This document shows, piece by piece, positions 1 to 8,565 of a stretch of 64,000 nt of DNA. The translations under genes and the position numbers were made by a program. The notes below the pieces were generated by a model that saw only the letters and a list, made by a program, of their open reading frames with translations, did no database searches and was not told the DNA's origin. Source of the stretch: Mycolicibacterium sp. lyk4-40-TYG-92 (GTDB lineage: Bacteria > Actinomycetota > Actinomycetes > Mycobacteriales > Mycobacteriaceae); contig NZ_JARVRX010000001.1 of NCBI RefSeq assembly GCF_030209435.1, positions 496,001-560,000 of the forward strand. The letters run 5' to 3'. The first letter of the stretch is position 1. Every line of letters starts with the position of its first letter.

Positions 1-689
1 GGCTGCAGTGAGTGTTTCCGGCTGACGGTGTATCCGGCGGCGGTCGCGAGTTCCTCCACGACGGGGATGATCGGCAGTCGGCCGCCGGGGAAGATGTCGG
101 TCAGCAGAAACTTCACGAAGCGGGCGAATTCGAAGGTGAGCGGTATCCCGAGTTCCTTGGCGTCCCGGAAGTCGAAACCACAGATGGTGTGCAGCAGCAT
201 GACGCCGTCGGGTGGCATGGCCGCGTACGTCCGCCGGAAGAATTCCGGATAGCGGTCCGGGCCGAAGTGCTCGAAGGCGCCGATCGACACGATGCGGTCG
301 ACCGGCTCGTCGAACTGCTCCCAGCCCTGCAATCGGACCTCGCGGCTGCGGGCGGTGTTCATCCGGTCGAAGGTGCGCTGGACATGGGCCGCCTGGTTCC
401 TCGACAGCGTCAGGCCGATCACGTCGACGTCGTAGCGTTCGATGGCACGCAGCATCGTCGACCCCCATCCGCAGCCGATGTCCAGCAGCTTCATGCCCGG
501 GAGGAGGCCGAGCTTGCTGAGCGCCAGGTCGATCTTCGCCAGCTGTGCTTCCTGCAGTGTCATGTCGTCGCGCACGAAGTAGGCGCAGCTGTAGGTCTGG
601 GTCGGATCGAGGAACAGCCGGAAGAACTCGTCAGACAGGTCGTAGTGCGCCTGCACATCGCTGAAGTGCGGCATCAGGGAATTGGACAT
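1..689 (-). CDS. Mycolic acid cyclopropane/methyltransferase family protein, 3' end cut off
   Basis: SAM-dependent cyclopropane-fatty-acid/mycolate methyltransferase (CmaA/MmaA/PcaA family), which modifies double bases of meromycolate chains attached to acyl carrier protein. About 229 codons are visible from the ATG at 689; the C-terminus lies outside the window. Visible marks: the substrate-entry motif YDLSDEFF near the start, the SAM-binding [10 protein letters not shown], and the catalytic-region GAFEHFG, which keeps the Glu-His pair of active family members. An AAAGGG ribosome binding site sits about 10 bases upstream of the ATG. It is divergent from lpdC across about 105 bp. Which paralogue (cmaA, mmaA, other) cannot be decided from the fragment. 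Confidence 0.85.
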   Translation of the reverse strand, partial: MSNSLMPHFSDVQAHYDLSDEFFRLFLDPTQTYSCAYFVRDDMTLQEAQLAKIDLALSKLGLLPGMKLLDIGCGWGSTMLRAIERYDVDVIGLTLSRNQAAHVQRTFDRMNTARSREVRLQGWEQFDEPVDRIVSIGAFEHFGPDRYPEFFRRTYAAMPPDGVMLLHTICGFDFRDAKELGIPLTFEFARFVKFLLTDIFPGGRLPIIPVVEELATAAGYTVSRKHSLQ

Positions 690-794
690 GGGGCATCGAC
701 CCTTTCTGACGACGGGTCCCCGCCGGATACCCAGTTTCGCGAAGTTGAATCGGTCTCCCGACCCTCCCCGTCGCCGCGCCTATAAGGTGTGCAT

Positions 795-2201
795 GTGACT
801 CACTATGACGTCGTCGTTCTCGGAGCCGGTCCCGGCGGATATGTCGCCGCAATTCGTGCAGCCCAGCTGGGGCTGACCACCGCCATCGTCGAACCGAAGT
901 ACTGGGGCGGCGTCTGTCTCAACGTGGGATGCATCCCATCCAAGGCCCTGCTGCGCAACGCGGAGCTGGCCCACATCTTCAACAAGGAAGCCAAGACCTT
1001 CGGCATCAGCGGCGAGGCCACGTTCGACTTCGGTGCGGCATTCGACCGCAGCCGCAAGGTCGCCGAGGGCCGCGTCGCGGGCGTGCACTTCCTGATGAAG
1101 AAGAACAAGATCACCGAGTTGGAGGGCTACGGCACCTTCACCGGCCCCAAGTCGATGCGCGTCGCGCTCAACGCCGGCGGTACCGAAGACCTCACGTTCG
1201 ACAACGCGATCATCGCCACCGGTTCGTCGGTGCGGCTGGTGCCCGGCACCTCGCTGAGCGAGAACGTCGTCACCTACGAGAAGCAGATCATGACCCGGGA
1301 CCTGCCCGGCTCGATCATCATCGCGGGCGCGGGCGCCATCGGCATGGAGTTCGCGTACGTGCTGAAGAACTACGGCGTCGACGTGACCATCGTCGAGTTC
1401 CTGCCGCGCGCGCTGCCCAACGAGGACGCCGAGGTGTCCAAGGAGATCGAGAAGCAGTACAAGAAGCTGGGCGTCAAGATCCTCACCGGTACCAAGGTCG
1501 AGTCGATCGAGGACAACGGGTCCGAAGTGACCGTCGTCGTCAGCAAGGACGGCGCCACTCAGGAGCTCAAGGCCGACAAGGTGTTGCAGGCCATCGGTTT
1601 CGGGCCCAACGTCGACGGCTACGGCCTCGAGACGACGGGCGTCGCGCTCACCGACCGTGGGGCCATCGCGATCGACGACAACATGCGCACCAACGTGCCG
1701 CACATCTACGCCATCGGTGACGTCACCAGCAAGCTGCAGCTCGCGCACGTCGCCGAGGCGCAGGGCGTCGTCGCTGCCGAGACCATCGCCGGTGCCGAGA
1801 CCCAGACGCTCGGCGACTACCGCATGATGCCGCGCGCGACGTTCTGCCAGCCGCAGGTCGCGAGCTTCGGGCTCACCGAGGAGCAGGCCAGAGAAGAAGC
1901 GCTACGGCGAGGGTCTGACATTGTCGTCGCGAAGTTCCCGTTCACCGCCAACGGCAAGGCACACGGCCTGGCGGATCCGACCGGTTTCGTGAAGCTGATC
2001 GCCGACAAGAAGCACCTCGAACTGCTCGGTGGACACCTGATCGGTCCCGACGTGTCCGAGTTGCTGCCGGAGCTGACGCTGGCCCAGAAGTGGGACCTGA
2101 CCGCCACCGAGCTGGCCCGCAACGTGCACACCCACCCGACGCTGTCGGAGGCGCTGCAGGAGGCCATCCACGGCCTGGCCGGCCACATGATCAACTTCTG
2201 A
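795..2201 (+). CDS. lpdC: Dihydrolipoamide dehydrogenase (E3)
   Basis: FAD- and NAD-dependent E3 component of 2-oxo acid dehydrogenase complexes; in mycobacteria it also serves the DlaT/AhpD/AhpC peroxidase chain. Length 468 aa against 464 in M. tuberculosis. N-terminal FAD motif GAGPGGY, the redox disulfide CLNVGC with Cys41 and Cys46, a second Rossmann motif GAGAIGMEF, and the C-terminal HTHPTLSE segment carrying the catalytic His-Glu pair. I chose the GTG at 795 ([10 protein letters not shown]) over the GTG at 789 because it matches the known N-terminus. TAAGGT at 783-788 followed by six bases fits a leaderless -10, while AAGG at 784-787 could also act as a ribosome binding site. Four extra residues lie near residue 365 (EEALRRGSD). 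Confidence 0.97.
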   Translation: MTHYDVVVLGAGPGGYVAAIRAAQLGLTTAIVEPKYWGGVCLNVGCIPSKALLRNAELAHIFNKEAKTFGISGEATFDFGAAFDRSRKVAEGRVAGVHFLMKKNKITELEGYGTFTGPKSMRVALNAGGTEDLTFDNAIIATGSSVRLVPGTSLSENVVTYEKQIMTRDLPGSIIIAGAGAIGMEFAYVLKNYGVDVTIVEFLPRALPNEDAEVSKEIEKQYKKLGVKILTGTKVESIEDNGSEVTVVVSKDGATQELKADKVLQAIGFGPNVDGYGLETTGVALTDRGAIAIDDNMRTNVPHIYAIGDVTSKLQLAHVAEAQGVVAAETIAGAETQTLGDYRMMPRATFCQPQVASFGLTEEQAREEALRRGSDIVVAKFPFTANGKAHGLADPTGFVKLIADKKHLELLGGHLIGPDVSELLPELTLAQKWDLTATELARNVHTHPTLSEALQEAIHGLAGHMINF

Positions 2202-2208
2202 GTCGGTT

Positions 2209-2478
2209 TTGCGCGCGAATGTCGTTGCCGCGATAGGCGGTTTGGTCGTCGGTCACATGTTGTGGCTGCTGGCCATCTCGCTCGCGATGGACACCACCAG
2301 CATCAGTTTCTGGGTGCTGGTGATGTCCGGCGTGGTCTTCGTGGTGGCCGGCGTCGCCGTGTTCTTTGCACGAAAGTTCCAGGAGCGCAAAGCTTTTGCG
2401 AAGTCCGCGTTCCTGTGGTGCCTGCCCGTCGCACCGGTGTTGATGACGCTCGCGGTGCTCGGCGTCACCTATCTCTAG
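2209..2478 (+). CDS. Small two-helix membrane protein (Rv0463-like)
   Basis: An 89-residue inner-membrane protein of unknown function. Two hydrophobic helices cover roughly residues 4-24 and 30-53, followed by a basic loop (ARKFQERKAFAKS) and a third hydrophobic stretch at the C-terminus. The TTG at 2209 lies 7 bases after the lpdC stop, so the gene is probably co-transcribed with lpdC; no better start is available in frame. Order and length match Rv0463, which follows lpdC in M. tuberculosis. Its stop codon TAG directly abuts the stop of the convergent gene on the other strand. Confidence 0.8.
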   Translation: MRANVVAAIGGLVVGHMLWLLAISLAMDTTSISFWVLVMSGVVFVVAGVAVFFARKFQERKAFAKSAFLWCLPVAPVLMTLAVLGVTYL

Positions 2479-3060
2479 CTAGTCCGGGAAATCCAGCGGC
2501 ACGCGCAGCGTGGCGATGGTGGCCGCGAGCCCGTCGTAGTGCGCGGCCAGCAGGCAGAAGTCGATGAGCTGCTTGCGGTCGAGGTACGACGCCAGTGCCT
2601 TCCAGGTCTGGTCGGACACCGACCGGGTGATGACGAACTCGTCCGTCGCGGTGATCAGCACGCGCTGCCGGTCGGTGAGGCCCTCGGCATCGGGGCCCTC
2701 GAAAATCCGGGCCTGCGTCTCGGCGTCGACGCCGCGGCTGCGGGCGAGCCGGCGGTGCTGCTGCAACTCGTACTCGCTGCCGCGCAGATGCCCGACACGC
2801 AGGATCACCAGCTCGGCGTCCTGGAGCCCCAGCTTGCTGCGGCCGAGCAGCATGCCGGAGTAGGGCAGGAACGTCAGGAACAGCAGGTGATGCTGGCCGA
2901 GGACGTTGAAGAGCGCGAACCGCGGGGCCCGGATGGTCTTGGCGCCGATCTTGGCGATGACCCAGTTGAGCGGCCCCAGTTCACGGAAGCCGCCGGGTTC
3001 GATGCGGGCCGGCTCGATGCTGTTCACAATTCCCGAGTCTGGCACAGGCGACGGGGACAT
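2479..3060 (-). CDS. Carboxymuconolactone decarboxylase/AhpD-like protein (Rv0464c-like)
   Basis: Alpha-helical AhpD/CMD-fold protein of 193 aa. The core reads LGRSKLGLQDAELVILRVGHLRGSEYELQQHRRLA, shown here only to point to the E-x-x-x-x-H pattern (SEYELQQH) typical of the family; the CxxC motif of true AhpD peroxidases is absent, so a peroxidase role is doubtful. ATG at 3060; a GTG at 3027 is an in-frame alternative. Position next to lpdC and the unlinked PAP2 gene matches Rv0464c. Function unknown; substrate cannot be predicted. Confidence 0.8.
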   Translation of the reverse strand: MSPSPVPDSGIVNSIEPARIEPGGFRELGPLNWVIAKIGAKTIRAPRFALFNVLGQHHLLFLTFLPYSGMLLGRSKLGLQDAELVILRVGHLRGSEYELQQHRRLARSRGVDAETQARIFEGPDAEGLTDRQRVLITATDEFVITRSVSDQTWKALASYLDRKQLIDFCLLAAHYDGLAATIATLRVPLDFPD

Positions 3061-3145
3061 AGGGTCCAGCGATGCGGTGAAACCGATGCGTCGCAGTTTG
3101 GTCGCAAATTGCTGGTAGCGGCGGCCGACGGCCTATCGTCTATGC

Positions 3146-4477
3146 GTGTTCACCGAACATTCACCCTTTCTTAAGGAGGGTGTACCGCCCCGGACGAAGG
3201 TCGCGATCGGCATTGCGCTGGTCGCGACGTTCATGTGCGCACTGCAAATCACGGCGATGCTGTGCGGTTTCCGGGGCCCGATCGAGCGGCTGATCAGCGA
3301 TTACGTCGGAGCGCCTGCGGGGTTCACGGTGCCCTGGGCAGCCCTCGTGGTGGCCTTGGTCGCCGTACCGCGTCAGTTCCGGCTGCCCACCGCGGCCGCG
3401 GCGCTGGGGCTCGACGTCGCCTTTGTCGCGGGGCGGGATTTTCTCGGCCTGCCGTCAGCGATGGGTAGCGGCGCACTGGTCGCGCTCACCGGGCTGGGCG
3501 TGTTCGCGCTGGCGCGGTGGACCGGCCCGCAGCGCGACACCGCGCTGAAGGGTGTCGCCACCGGTCTGCTGCTGGTCCTCGCGACCAAGGCCGGCGACGC
3601 CTGGCTGACCATCACGTCGTTGACGCGTCCCACGGTTCTCGACGAGTTCGCGGTGCGGGCCGACGCTGCGCTGGGGCAGCCGTCCTGGGTGCTGGGCCAG
3701 TTGGTGCAGCACCACTCGGTGCTCTACTTCGTCCTGCACTGGGTGTATCTCGAACTCTCCGCCGCCGCGACCGTGGTCGCCATCTATCAGCTGCGCAACG
3801 TCACCACGGGTGGACGGTGGCCGCGGCACTTCGTCGTGCGGACCTTCCTCGTGCTCGGTCTGATCGGCCCGCTGATCTACCTGGTGTTCCCGTTGGTCGG
3901 GCCGACCTATGCGTTCGGCGTGGCAGGTGGCGGCTTTCAGGTCGGCGACTTCTGGCCGGCGCTGCTGCCGCCGGTCGACGGGTCGGCTGTGCCGCTCGCG
4001 TTCGACACGTCAACCCCGCGCAACTGCATGCCGTCGCTGCACACCGCGTGGGCGCTGGCGGTGTTCATCCATTCGCGGTCCGGCCCGCGGTGGTTGCGCA
4101 TCGGTGGCACCTGTTGGCTGGTGGGCACTTTGACCGCGACGCTGGGCTTCGGCTTCCACTACGGCGTCGACCTGGTCGTCGGTGCGGTGTTGTGCCTGAC
4201 CGTGGAATCGGCTCTGCGGGAACCCGTCCGGCCCGCTGCCCATGCCCGGCTACGGCTGATTGCCGGTGGCGCGGCCGTCATCGTCGGCGTGATGCTGTGC
4301 GTTCGCTACCTGTCCGGGTGGATGGCGCAGTATCCGATCATGTTCGGGCTGCTCATCATCGGGGCGCTCGCGACACTGGTCTACGGCTTCTACGGCACGT
4401 TCTTCGCGCCGCCGGGCACCCCGGCGCCGGCGATCGAGCAGTTGCCCGGCGAGGCGTCAGAAAGTCCCGCTGCGTAA
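3146..4477 (+). CDS. PAP2-superfamily membrane phosphatase/inositolphosphotransferase-like protein
   Basis: Polytopic membrane enzyme of 443 aa with about ten hydrophobic helices and a PAP2_3-type active site in the C-terminal half. The phosphatase signatures are visible: NCMPSLHTAWALA (residues about 290-303, the SxH motif) and GFHYGVDLVVG (about 333-343, the HxxxD motif). This arrangement occurs in lipid phosphatases and in AUR1-like inositol-phosphotransferases; the lipid substrate is unknown. The start is the GTG at 3146: TATCGT at 3134-3139 followed by six bases gives a good leaderless -10. A strong AAGGAGG at 3173-3179 lies inside the reading frame with no suitable start after it. It does not lie between lpdC and ramB in M. 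tuberculosis as I recall that locus. Confidence 0.8.
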   Translation: MFTEHSPFLKEGVPPRTKVAIGIALVATFMCALQITAMLCGFRGPIERLISDYVGAPAGFTVPWAALVVALVAVPRQFRLPTAAAALGLDVAFVAGRDFLGLPSAMGSGALVALTGLGVFALARWTGPQRDTALKGVATGLLLVLATKAGDAWLTITSLTRPTVLDEFAVRADAALGQPSWVLGQLVQHHSVLYFVLHWVYLELSAAATVVAIYQLRNVTTGGRWPRHFVVRTFLVLGLIGPLIYLVFPLVGPTYAFGVAGGGFQVGDFWPALLPPVDGSAVPLAFDTSTPRNCMPSLHTAWALAVFIHSRSGPRWLRIGGTCWLVGTLTATLGFGFHYGVDLVVGAVLCLTVESALREPVRPAAHARLRLIAGGAAVIVGVMLCVRYLSGWMAQYPIMFGLLIIGALATLVYGFYGTFFAPPGTPAPAIEQLPGEASESPAA

Positions 4478-4491
4478 CGGCACTCTGCTCG

Positions 4492-5913
4492 TCACTGATT
4501 TACCCGCTTCACCACATACGGCGTCACGGTGCTGCGGTGTTCGTCGAGGTCCAGTTCCCGGCCCAATGCGGGGAACGCGCGCTGGGGACAGTTGTCACGC
4601 TCGCACACGCGGCAGCCCGAGCCGATGGGTGTCGCGGCCCCGCCCGAGAGGTCGAGTCCCTCGGAGTAGACCAGCCGATTGGCATGACGCAGTTCGCAAC
4701 CCAGTCCGATGGCGAACGTCTTGCCGGGCTGGCCGTAGCGCGCGGCCCGTCGTTCCACGGTGCGCGCGACCCACATGTAGTTGCGCCCGTCGGGCATCTG
4801 GGCGATCTGCACGAGCATCTTTCCCGGGTTCGCGAACGTCTCGTAGACGTTCCACAGGGGACAGGTGCCGCCCGACGAGGAGAAGTGAAAACCGGTGGCG
4901 GACTGTCGTTTCGACATGTTTCCGGCCCGGTCGACGCGGACGAACGACAGCGGTACGCCGCGCATCGACGGCCGCTGCAGCGTCGACAACCGGTGTGCGA
5001 TGGTCTCGTAACTCACCGAGTGATACGCCGACAGCCGCTCGACGTCGTAGCGGAATTCCTCTGCGACAGCGTGGAATTGGCCGTAGGGCAGCACCGCGGC
5101 GGCGGCAAAGTAGTTGGCCAGCCCCATGCGGGCCAGCTTCACCGACTCCTCGCTGGTGAAATTGCCCTCGGCCACCAGGCTTTCGAGCAGGTCGCCGAAT
5201 TCCAGGTACGCCAGCTCGGCGGCCAGTTTGAACACGTACTGCCCCGACGACAGATGGCTGCCGATCTCCAGCGTCCTGGTTTCGGGGTCGTACCGGTGCA
5301 GCACGTTGTCGCCGAGTTCGAGCCGCTGCACGATGCGCACATGGTGCACGCGGCTCAGGCGCTCGGCCAGCTCGCGGGACAGCTCGGACCTGCGCATGTG
5401 CATGCGCAGGATGAACTCCTCGGCTGCGGTGTCGAGTTCGTGGAGATAGTTCTGCCGCGTGTAGAAGTAGTCGCGCACCTCTTCGTGCGGCATGGTGATG
5501 GCCCCGCTGCCACTGCCGTCGGAAAAGCGGTCTTCCGTGGCAGCTGCCAGCTGCGCGGTCGACAGCCGGTAGCGGCGGTGCAGGTCGACCATCGCGCGGG
5601 CCATCGTCGGGTGGGTGCTGACCAGATCGGCGATCTCCGGGATATCGACGTCGACGCCGAGGTCGCGGTCCATCAGTGCTTCGCGCAACTCGGCGACCAG
5701 TCGGGTGTCGTCCTGGGAGGCGAAGAACGTCGCGTCGACCCCGAACACCTCGGTGATGCGGAGCAGCACGGCCACGCTCAGCGGCCGGACGTCGTGCTCG
5801 ATCTGGTTGAGGTAGCTGGGGGAGATGTCGAGCATCTGCGCCAGCGCGGCCTGGCTGAAGCCGCGTTCGCCGCGGAGCTGACGCACCCGTGAGCCAACGA
5901 AGGTCTTCGCCAT
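4492..5913 (-). CDS. ramB: Short-chain fatty-acyl transcriptional regulator RamB
   Basis: XRE-family regulator of 473 aa, the length of M. tuberculosis RamB, which controls icl1 in the glyoxylate shunt. Residues about 8-63 are a helix-turn-helix (GFSQAALAQMLDISPSYL). A long central region follows, with the acyl-regulator domain found in RamB/PrpR-type proteins, and the C-terminus has a Cys cluster (GCRVCERDNCPQRAFP) that could bind metal or an Fe-S centre. ATG at 5913. It is divergent from the thioesterase-like gene and lies about 1.3 kb from icl, whose upstream region carries repeated AACTTCGCAA-type motifs resembling RamB operators. Confidence 0.95.
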   Translation of the reverse strand: MAKTFVGSRVRQLRGERGFSQAALAQMLDISPSYLNQIEHDVRPLSVAVLLRITEVFGVDATFFASQDDTRLVAELREALMDRDLGVDVDIPEIADLVSTHPTMARAMVDLHRRYRLSTAQLAAATEDRFSDGSGSGAITMPHEEVRDYFYTRQNYLHELDTAAEEFILRMHMRRSELSRELAERLSRVHHVRIVQRLELGDNVLHRYDPETRTLEIGSHLSSGQYVFKLAAELAYLEFGDLLESLVAEGNFTSEESVKLARMGLANYFAAAAVLPYGQFHAVAEEFRYDVERLSAYHSVSYETIAHRLSTLQRPSMRGVPLSFVRVDRAGNMSKRQSATGFHFSSSGGTCPLWNVYETFANPGKMLVQIAQMPDGRNYMWVARTVERRAARYGQPGKTFAIGLGCELRHANRLVYSEGLDLSGGAATPIGSGCRVCERDNCPQRAFPALGRELDLDEHRSTVTPYVVKRVNQ

Positions 5914-6036
5914 GAGACCAGCCTAACAATCATGTGAATACCGTCTTCGCATAATTGGCAAATTGGCCCTGTGGCAGGATCGGGCCGCGGGTGAGTTGGG
6001 CGATCCAGCCGAGGGGACCCGTGTCGAAGGGACGCC

Positions 6037-6906
6037 ATGAGCACTGTCGAAACCGCGGAGAAGACTGCCGAGAACGCCACTGAAAAGAAGGCCACGGCCG
6101 CAGGTGTAACCGGGCTGACCAAGGCCCTGATGCCGGTACCGGAGGGTCACCCCGACGTGTTCGACACCAGCTGGCCACTGCGGATGGCCGACGTCGACCG
6201 GGACGGCCGGCTGCGATTCGACGGCGCCTGCCGGCACATCCAGGACATCGGCCAGGACCAGCTGCGTCAGATGGGCTACGAGGACGTCCACCCTGCCTGG
6301 GTCGTCCGGCGCACCATGGTGGATCTGATCCGTCCGTTCGCGCGCGGCGACATCCTGCGGCTGCGGCGCTGGTGTTCGGGCACGTCGAACCGGTGGTGCG
6401 AGATGCGGGTGCGCATCGACGGCCGTAAGGGCGGTCTGATCGAGTCCGAGGCGTTCTGGATCAACATGAACCTCGAGACGCAGGGTCCGGCCCGGATCTC
6501 GGACGATTTCCTCGCCGGTCTGAAGCGGACCGCCTCCACCGACCGGCTGCGCTGGAAGGGCTACCTCAAGGCGGGCGCTCGCGAAGACGCGGTCCGGATC
6601 GCCGATTTCCCGGTCCGGGTCAGCGATATCGACCTGTTCGACCACATGAACAACTCCGTCTACTGGTCGGTGGTCGAGGACTACCTGCAGACCTACCGGC
6701 CCGAGCTGCTCGAGGCGCCGCTGCGGGTGACCATCGAGCACGACGCCGCGGTGGCGCTCGGGGAGCGGTTGGAGATCATCACGCACGAGTACCCGGCCGG
6801 ATCGACCGAGAAATTCGGTCCCGAGCTATGTGACCGCAGTGTTACAACGCTCACATATGTGGTCGGTGACGAGGTCAAAGCGGTCGCCTGCCTGTTCGCG
6901 CTCTGA
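6037..6906 (+). CDS. Acyl-ACP thioesterase-like double hot-dog protein (Rv0466-like)
   Basis: Cytosolic protein of 289 aa resembling acyl-ACP thioesterases: two hot-dog halves, the first with DRDGRLRFDGACRHIQDI and the second with DIDLFDHMNNSVYW, the D-H-N arrangement used for catalysis in FatA/FatB enzymes. It likely releases fatty acids from acyl carrier protein. The first 25 residues are an Ala/Glu/Lys-rich extension not present in Rv0466 as I recall it. ATG at 6037 is preceded by GAAGGG at 6-11 bases. It sits between ramB and icl, as in M. tuberculosis. Confidence 0.88.
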   Translation: MSTVETAEKTAENATEKKATAAGVTGLTKALMPVPEGHPDVFDTSWPLRMADVDRDGRLRFDGACRHIQDIGQDQLRQMGYEDVHPAWVVRRTMVDLIRPFARGDILRLRRWCSGTSNRWCEMRVRIDGRKGGLIESEAFWINMNLETQGPARISDDFLAGLKRTASTDRLRWKGYLKAGAREDAVRIADFPVRVSDIDLFDHMNNSVYWSVVEDYLQTYRPELLEAPLRVTIEHDAAVALGERLEIITHEYPAGSTEKFGPELCDRSVTTLTYVVGDEVKAVACLFAL

Positions 6907-6920
6907 GTGCACCGATTTAA

Positions 6921-6936
6921 CAGTACGAACGTACTG
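6921..6936. promoter_or_regulatory. Perfect 16-bp palindrome upstream of icl
   Basis: CAGTACG-AA-CGTACTG, a perfect inverted repeat 15 bases after the stop of the thioesterase-like gene and 245 bp before icl. Its size and symmetry are typical of TetR-family operators; as an RNA hairpin it would have a two-base loop and no T-tract, so an operator is more likely than a terminator. The protein that binds is unknown. Confidence 0.5.
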
Positions 6937-6991
6937 ACCAGCGCATATCGGTTACCGCCCGGTAGCTTCTGAACCGGTCAAGCACCCCAGC

Positions 6992-7039
6992 AACTTCGCA
7001 ATCTTCGCAACTTCGCTACATGTGTTGGCGAAAGTTGGC
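6992..7039. promoter_or_regulatory. Clustered RamB-like operator repeats before icl
   Basis: Three copies of A(A/T)CTTCGC(A/T)A start at 6992, 7001 and 7009, followed by an inverted relative TTGGCGAAAGTT at 7025-7036. They resemble the RamB site known from Corynebacterium, (A/G)AA(A/C)TTTGC(A/C)AA, with T to C in the centre. RamB is encoded nearby and is known to regulate isocitrate lyase, so these are the likely sites. Binding is inferred, not shown. Confidence 0.5.
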
Positions 7040-7180
7040 ACTTGTAACCGCTGGACCTGCGGGTATGTGCTGTGTCATCGTCGTTGGCAGCACACAAGCG
7101 AAGTCGCCAAAGCGTTAACAATCAGCTTGAATCTTGGCGCCCCGGCGACGCGGCTAACCCTCCCCATACGAAGGAGCACA

Positions 7181-8473
7181 ATGTCCAACGTCGGAAAGCC
7201 ACGTACCGCCGCTGAAATTCAGCAGGACTGGGACACCAACCCCCGCTGGAAGGGCATCACCCGCGACTACACCGCAGCCCAGGTCGAAGAGCTGCAGGGC
7301 AGCGTCGTCGAGGAGAACACCCTCGCGCGTCGTGGCGCCGAAATCCTGTGGGAAGGCGTCACCAAGGGCGACGGCTCCTACATCAACGCCCTGGGCGCCC
7401 TGACCGGCAACATGGCCGTTCAGCAGGTCCGCGCCGGCCTCAAGGCCATCTACCTGTCGGGTTGGCAGGTCGCCGGTGACGCGAACCTCTCCGGCCACAC
7501 CTACCCGGACCAGAGCCTCTACCCGGCCAACTCGGTGCCGGCCGTCGTCCGCCGCATCAACAACGCCCTGCTGCGCGCCGACGAGATCGCCCGCGTCGAG
7601 GGTGACAAGAGCGTCGACAACTGGCTCGTCCCGATCGTCGCCGACGGTGAGGCCGGCTTCGGTGGCGCCCTCAACGTCTACGAACTGCAGAAGGCCATGA
7701 TCGCCGCGGGTGCCGCCGGTACCCACTGGGAGGACCAGCTGGCCTCGGAGAAGAAGTGTGGCCACCTCGGTGGCAAGGTGCTGATCCCGACCCAGCAGCA
7801 CATCCGCACCCTGACCTCGGCTCGCCTGGCTGCCGACGTCGCGGGCACCCCCACCGTCGTCATCGCGCGTACCGACGCCGAGGCCGCCACCCTGATCACC
7901 TCGGACGTGGACGACCGCGACAAGCCGTTCGTCACCGGTGAGCGCACCGCCGAGGGCTTCTACAACGTCCAGAAGGGCATCGAGCCCTGCATCGCGCGTG
8001 CCAAGGCCTACGCCCCGTACGCCGACATGATCTGGATGGAAACCGGTGTGCCGGACCTCGAGGTCGCCCGCAAGTTCGCCGAGGCCGTCAAGGCCGAGTT
8101 CCCGGACCAGCTGCTGTCCTACAACTGCAGCCCGTCCTTCAACTGGAAGCAGGCGCTGGACGACTCGACCATCGCCAAGTTCCAGAAGGAACTGGGCGCC
8201 ATGGGCTTCACCTTCCAGTTCATCACCCTGGCCGGCTTCCACGCCCTGAACTACTCCATGTTCGACCTGGCCTACGGCTACGCCCGCGAGGGCATGACCG
8301 CCTACGTCGACCTGCAGGAGCGCGAGTTCGCGGCCGAGGAGCGTGGCTACACCGCCACCAAGCACCAGCGTGAGGTCGGCGCCGGCTACTTCGACAAGAT
8401 CGCCACCACCGTGGACCCGAACACCTCGACCGCAGCTCTGAAGGGCTCGACCGAAGAGGGTCAGTTCCACTAA
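7181..8473 (+). CDS. icl: Isocitrate lyase
   Basis: Cleaves isocitrate to glyoxylate and succinate, the entry step of the glyoxylate shunt; in mycobacteria Icl also acts as methylisocitrate lyase in propionate metabolism. Length 430 aa against 428 for Icl1 of M. tuberculosis. The active-site loop KKCGHL has the catalytic Cys at residue 193. The metal-binding segments [10 protein letters not shown] and IARTDAEAA are intact. The start is the ATG at 7181 with AAGGAG at 7171-7176; the frame stays open upstream to 7022 but that part has no conserved content. Long upstream region with candidate RamB sites; a strong terminator follows at 8496-8526. Codon use is heavily biased, consistent with high expression. 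Confidence 0.98.
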   Translation: MSNVGKPRTAAEIQQDWDTNPRWKGITRDYTAAQVEELQGSVVEENTLARRGAEILWEGVTKGDGSYINALGALTGNMAVQQVRAGLKAIYLSGWQVAGDANLSGHTYPDQSLYPANSVPAVVRRINNALLRADEIARVEGDKSVDNWLVPIVADGEAGFGGALNVYELQKAMIAAGAAGTHWEDQLASEKKCGHLGGKVLIPTQQHIRTLTSARLAADVAGTPTVVIARTDAEAATLITSDVDDRDKPFVTGERTAEGFYNVQKGIEPCIARAKAYAPYADMIWMETGVPDLEVARKFAEAVKAEFPDQLLSYNCSPSFNWKQALDDSTIAKFQKELGAMGFTFQFITLAGFHALNYSMFDLAYGYAREGMTAYVDLQEREFAAEERGYTATKHQREVGAGYFDKIATTVDPNTSTAALKGSTEEGQFH

Positions 8474-8495
8474 GTCGGCCACGAGCCAGATACGG

Positions 8496-8526
8496 CAGGC
8501 CCCGCTCAGAAACTGGGCGGGGCCTG
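8496..8526 (+). terminator. Hairpin terminator after icl
   Basis: A 10-bp perfect stem, CAGGCCCCGC (8496-8505) with GCGGGGCCTG (8517-8526), continues inward as CAG/CTG around an AAA loop. It lies 22 bases after the icl stop and before the fadB2 ribosome binding site. No T-tract follows, as is common in mycobacteria. Confidence 0.75.
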
Positions 8527-8565
8527 TCGCATATCTTCAGAAGTAATCACGAGGAGAGGACAGCG

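Noticed and set aside
1880..1930. Frameshift in lpdC at the extra EEALRRGSD residues
   Set aside because: Frame is intact on both sides and the insert is a multiple of three; a small indel rather than damage.
3517..5892. A 791-codon open frame on the plus strand
   Set aside because: It is Arg/Ala-rich and runs across the PAP2 gene in another frame and antisense to ramB; both real genes have family motifs and starts.
7022..7180. In-frame N-terminal extension of icl from a GTG at 7022
   Set aside because: No homologous extension known, and a strong AAGGAG precedes the ATG at 7181; the stretch holds promoter motifs.
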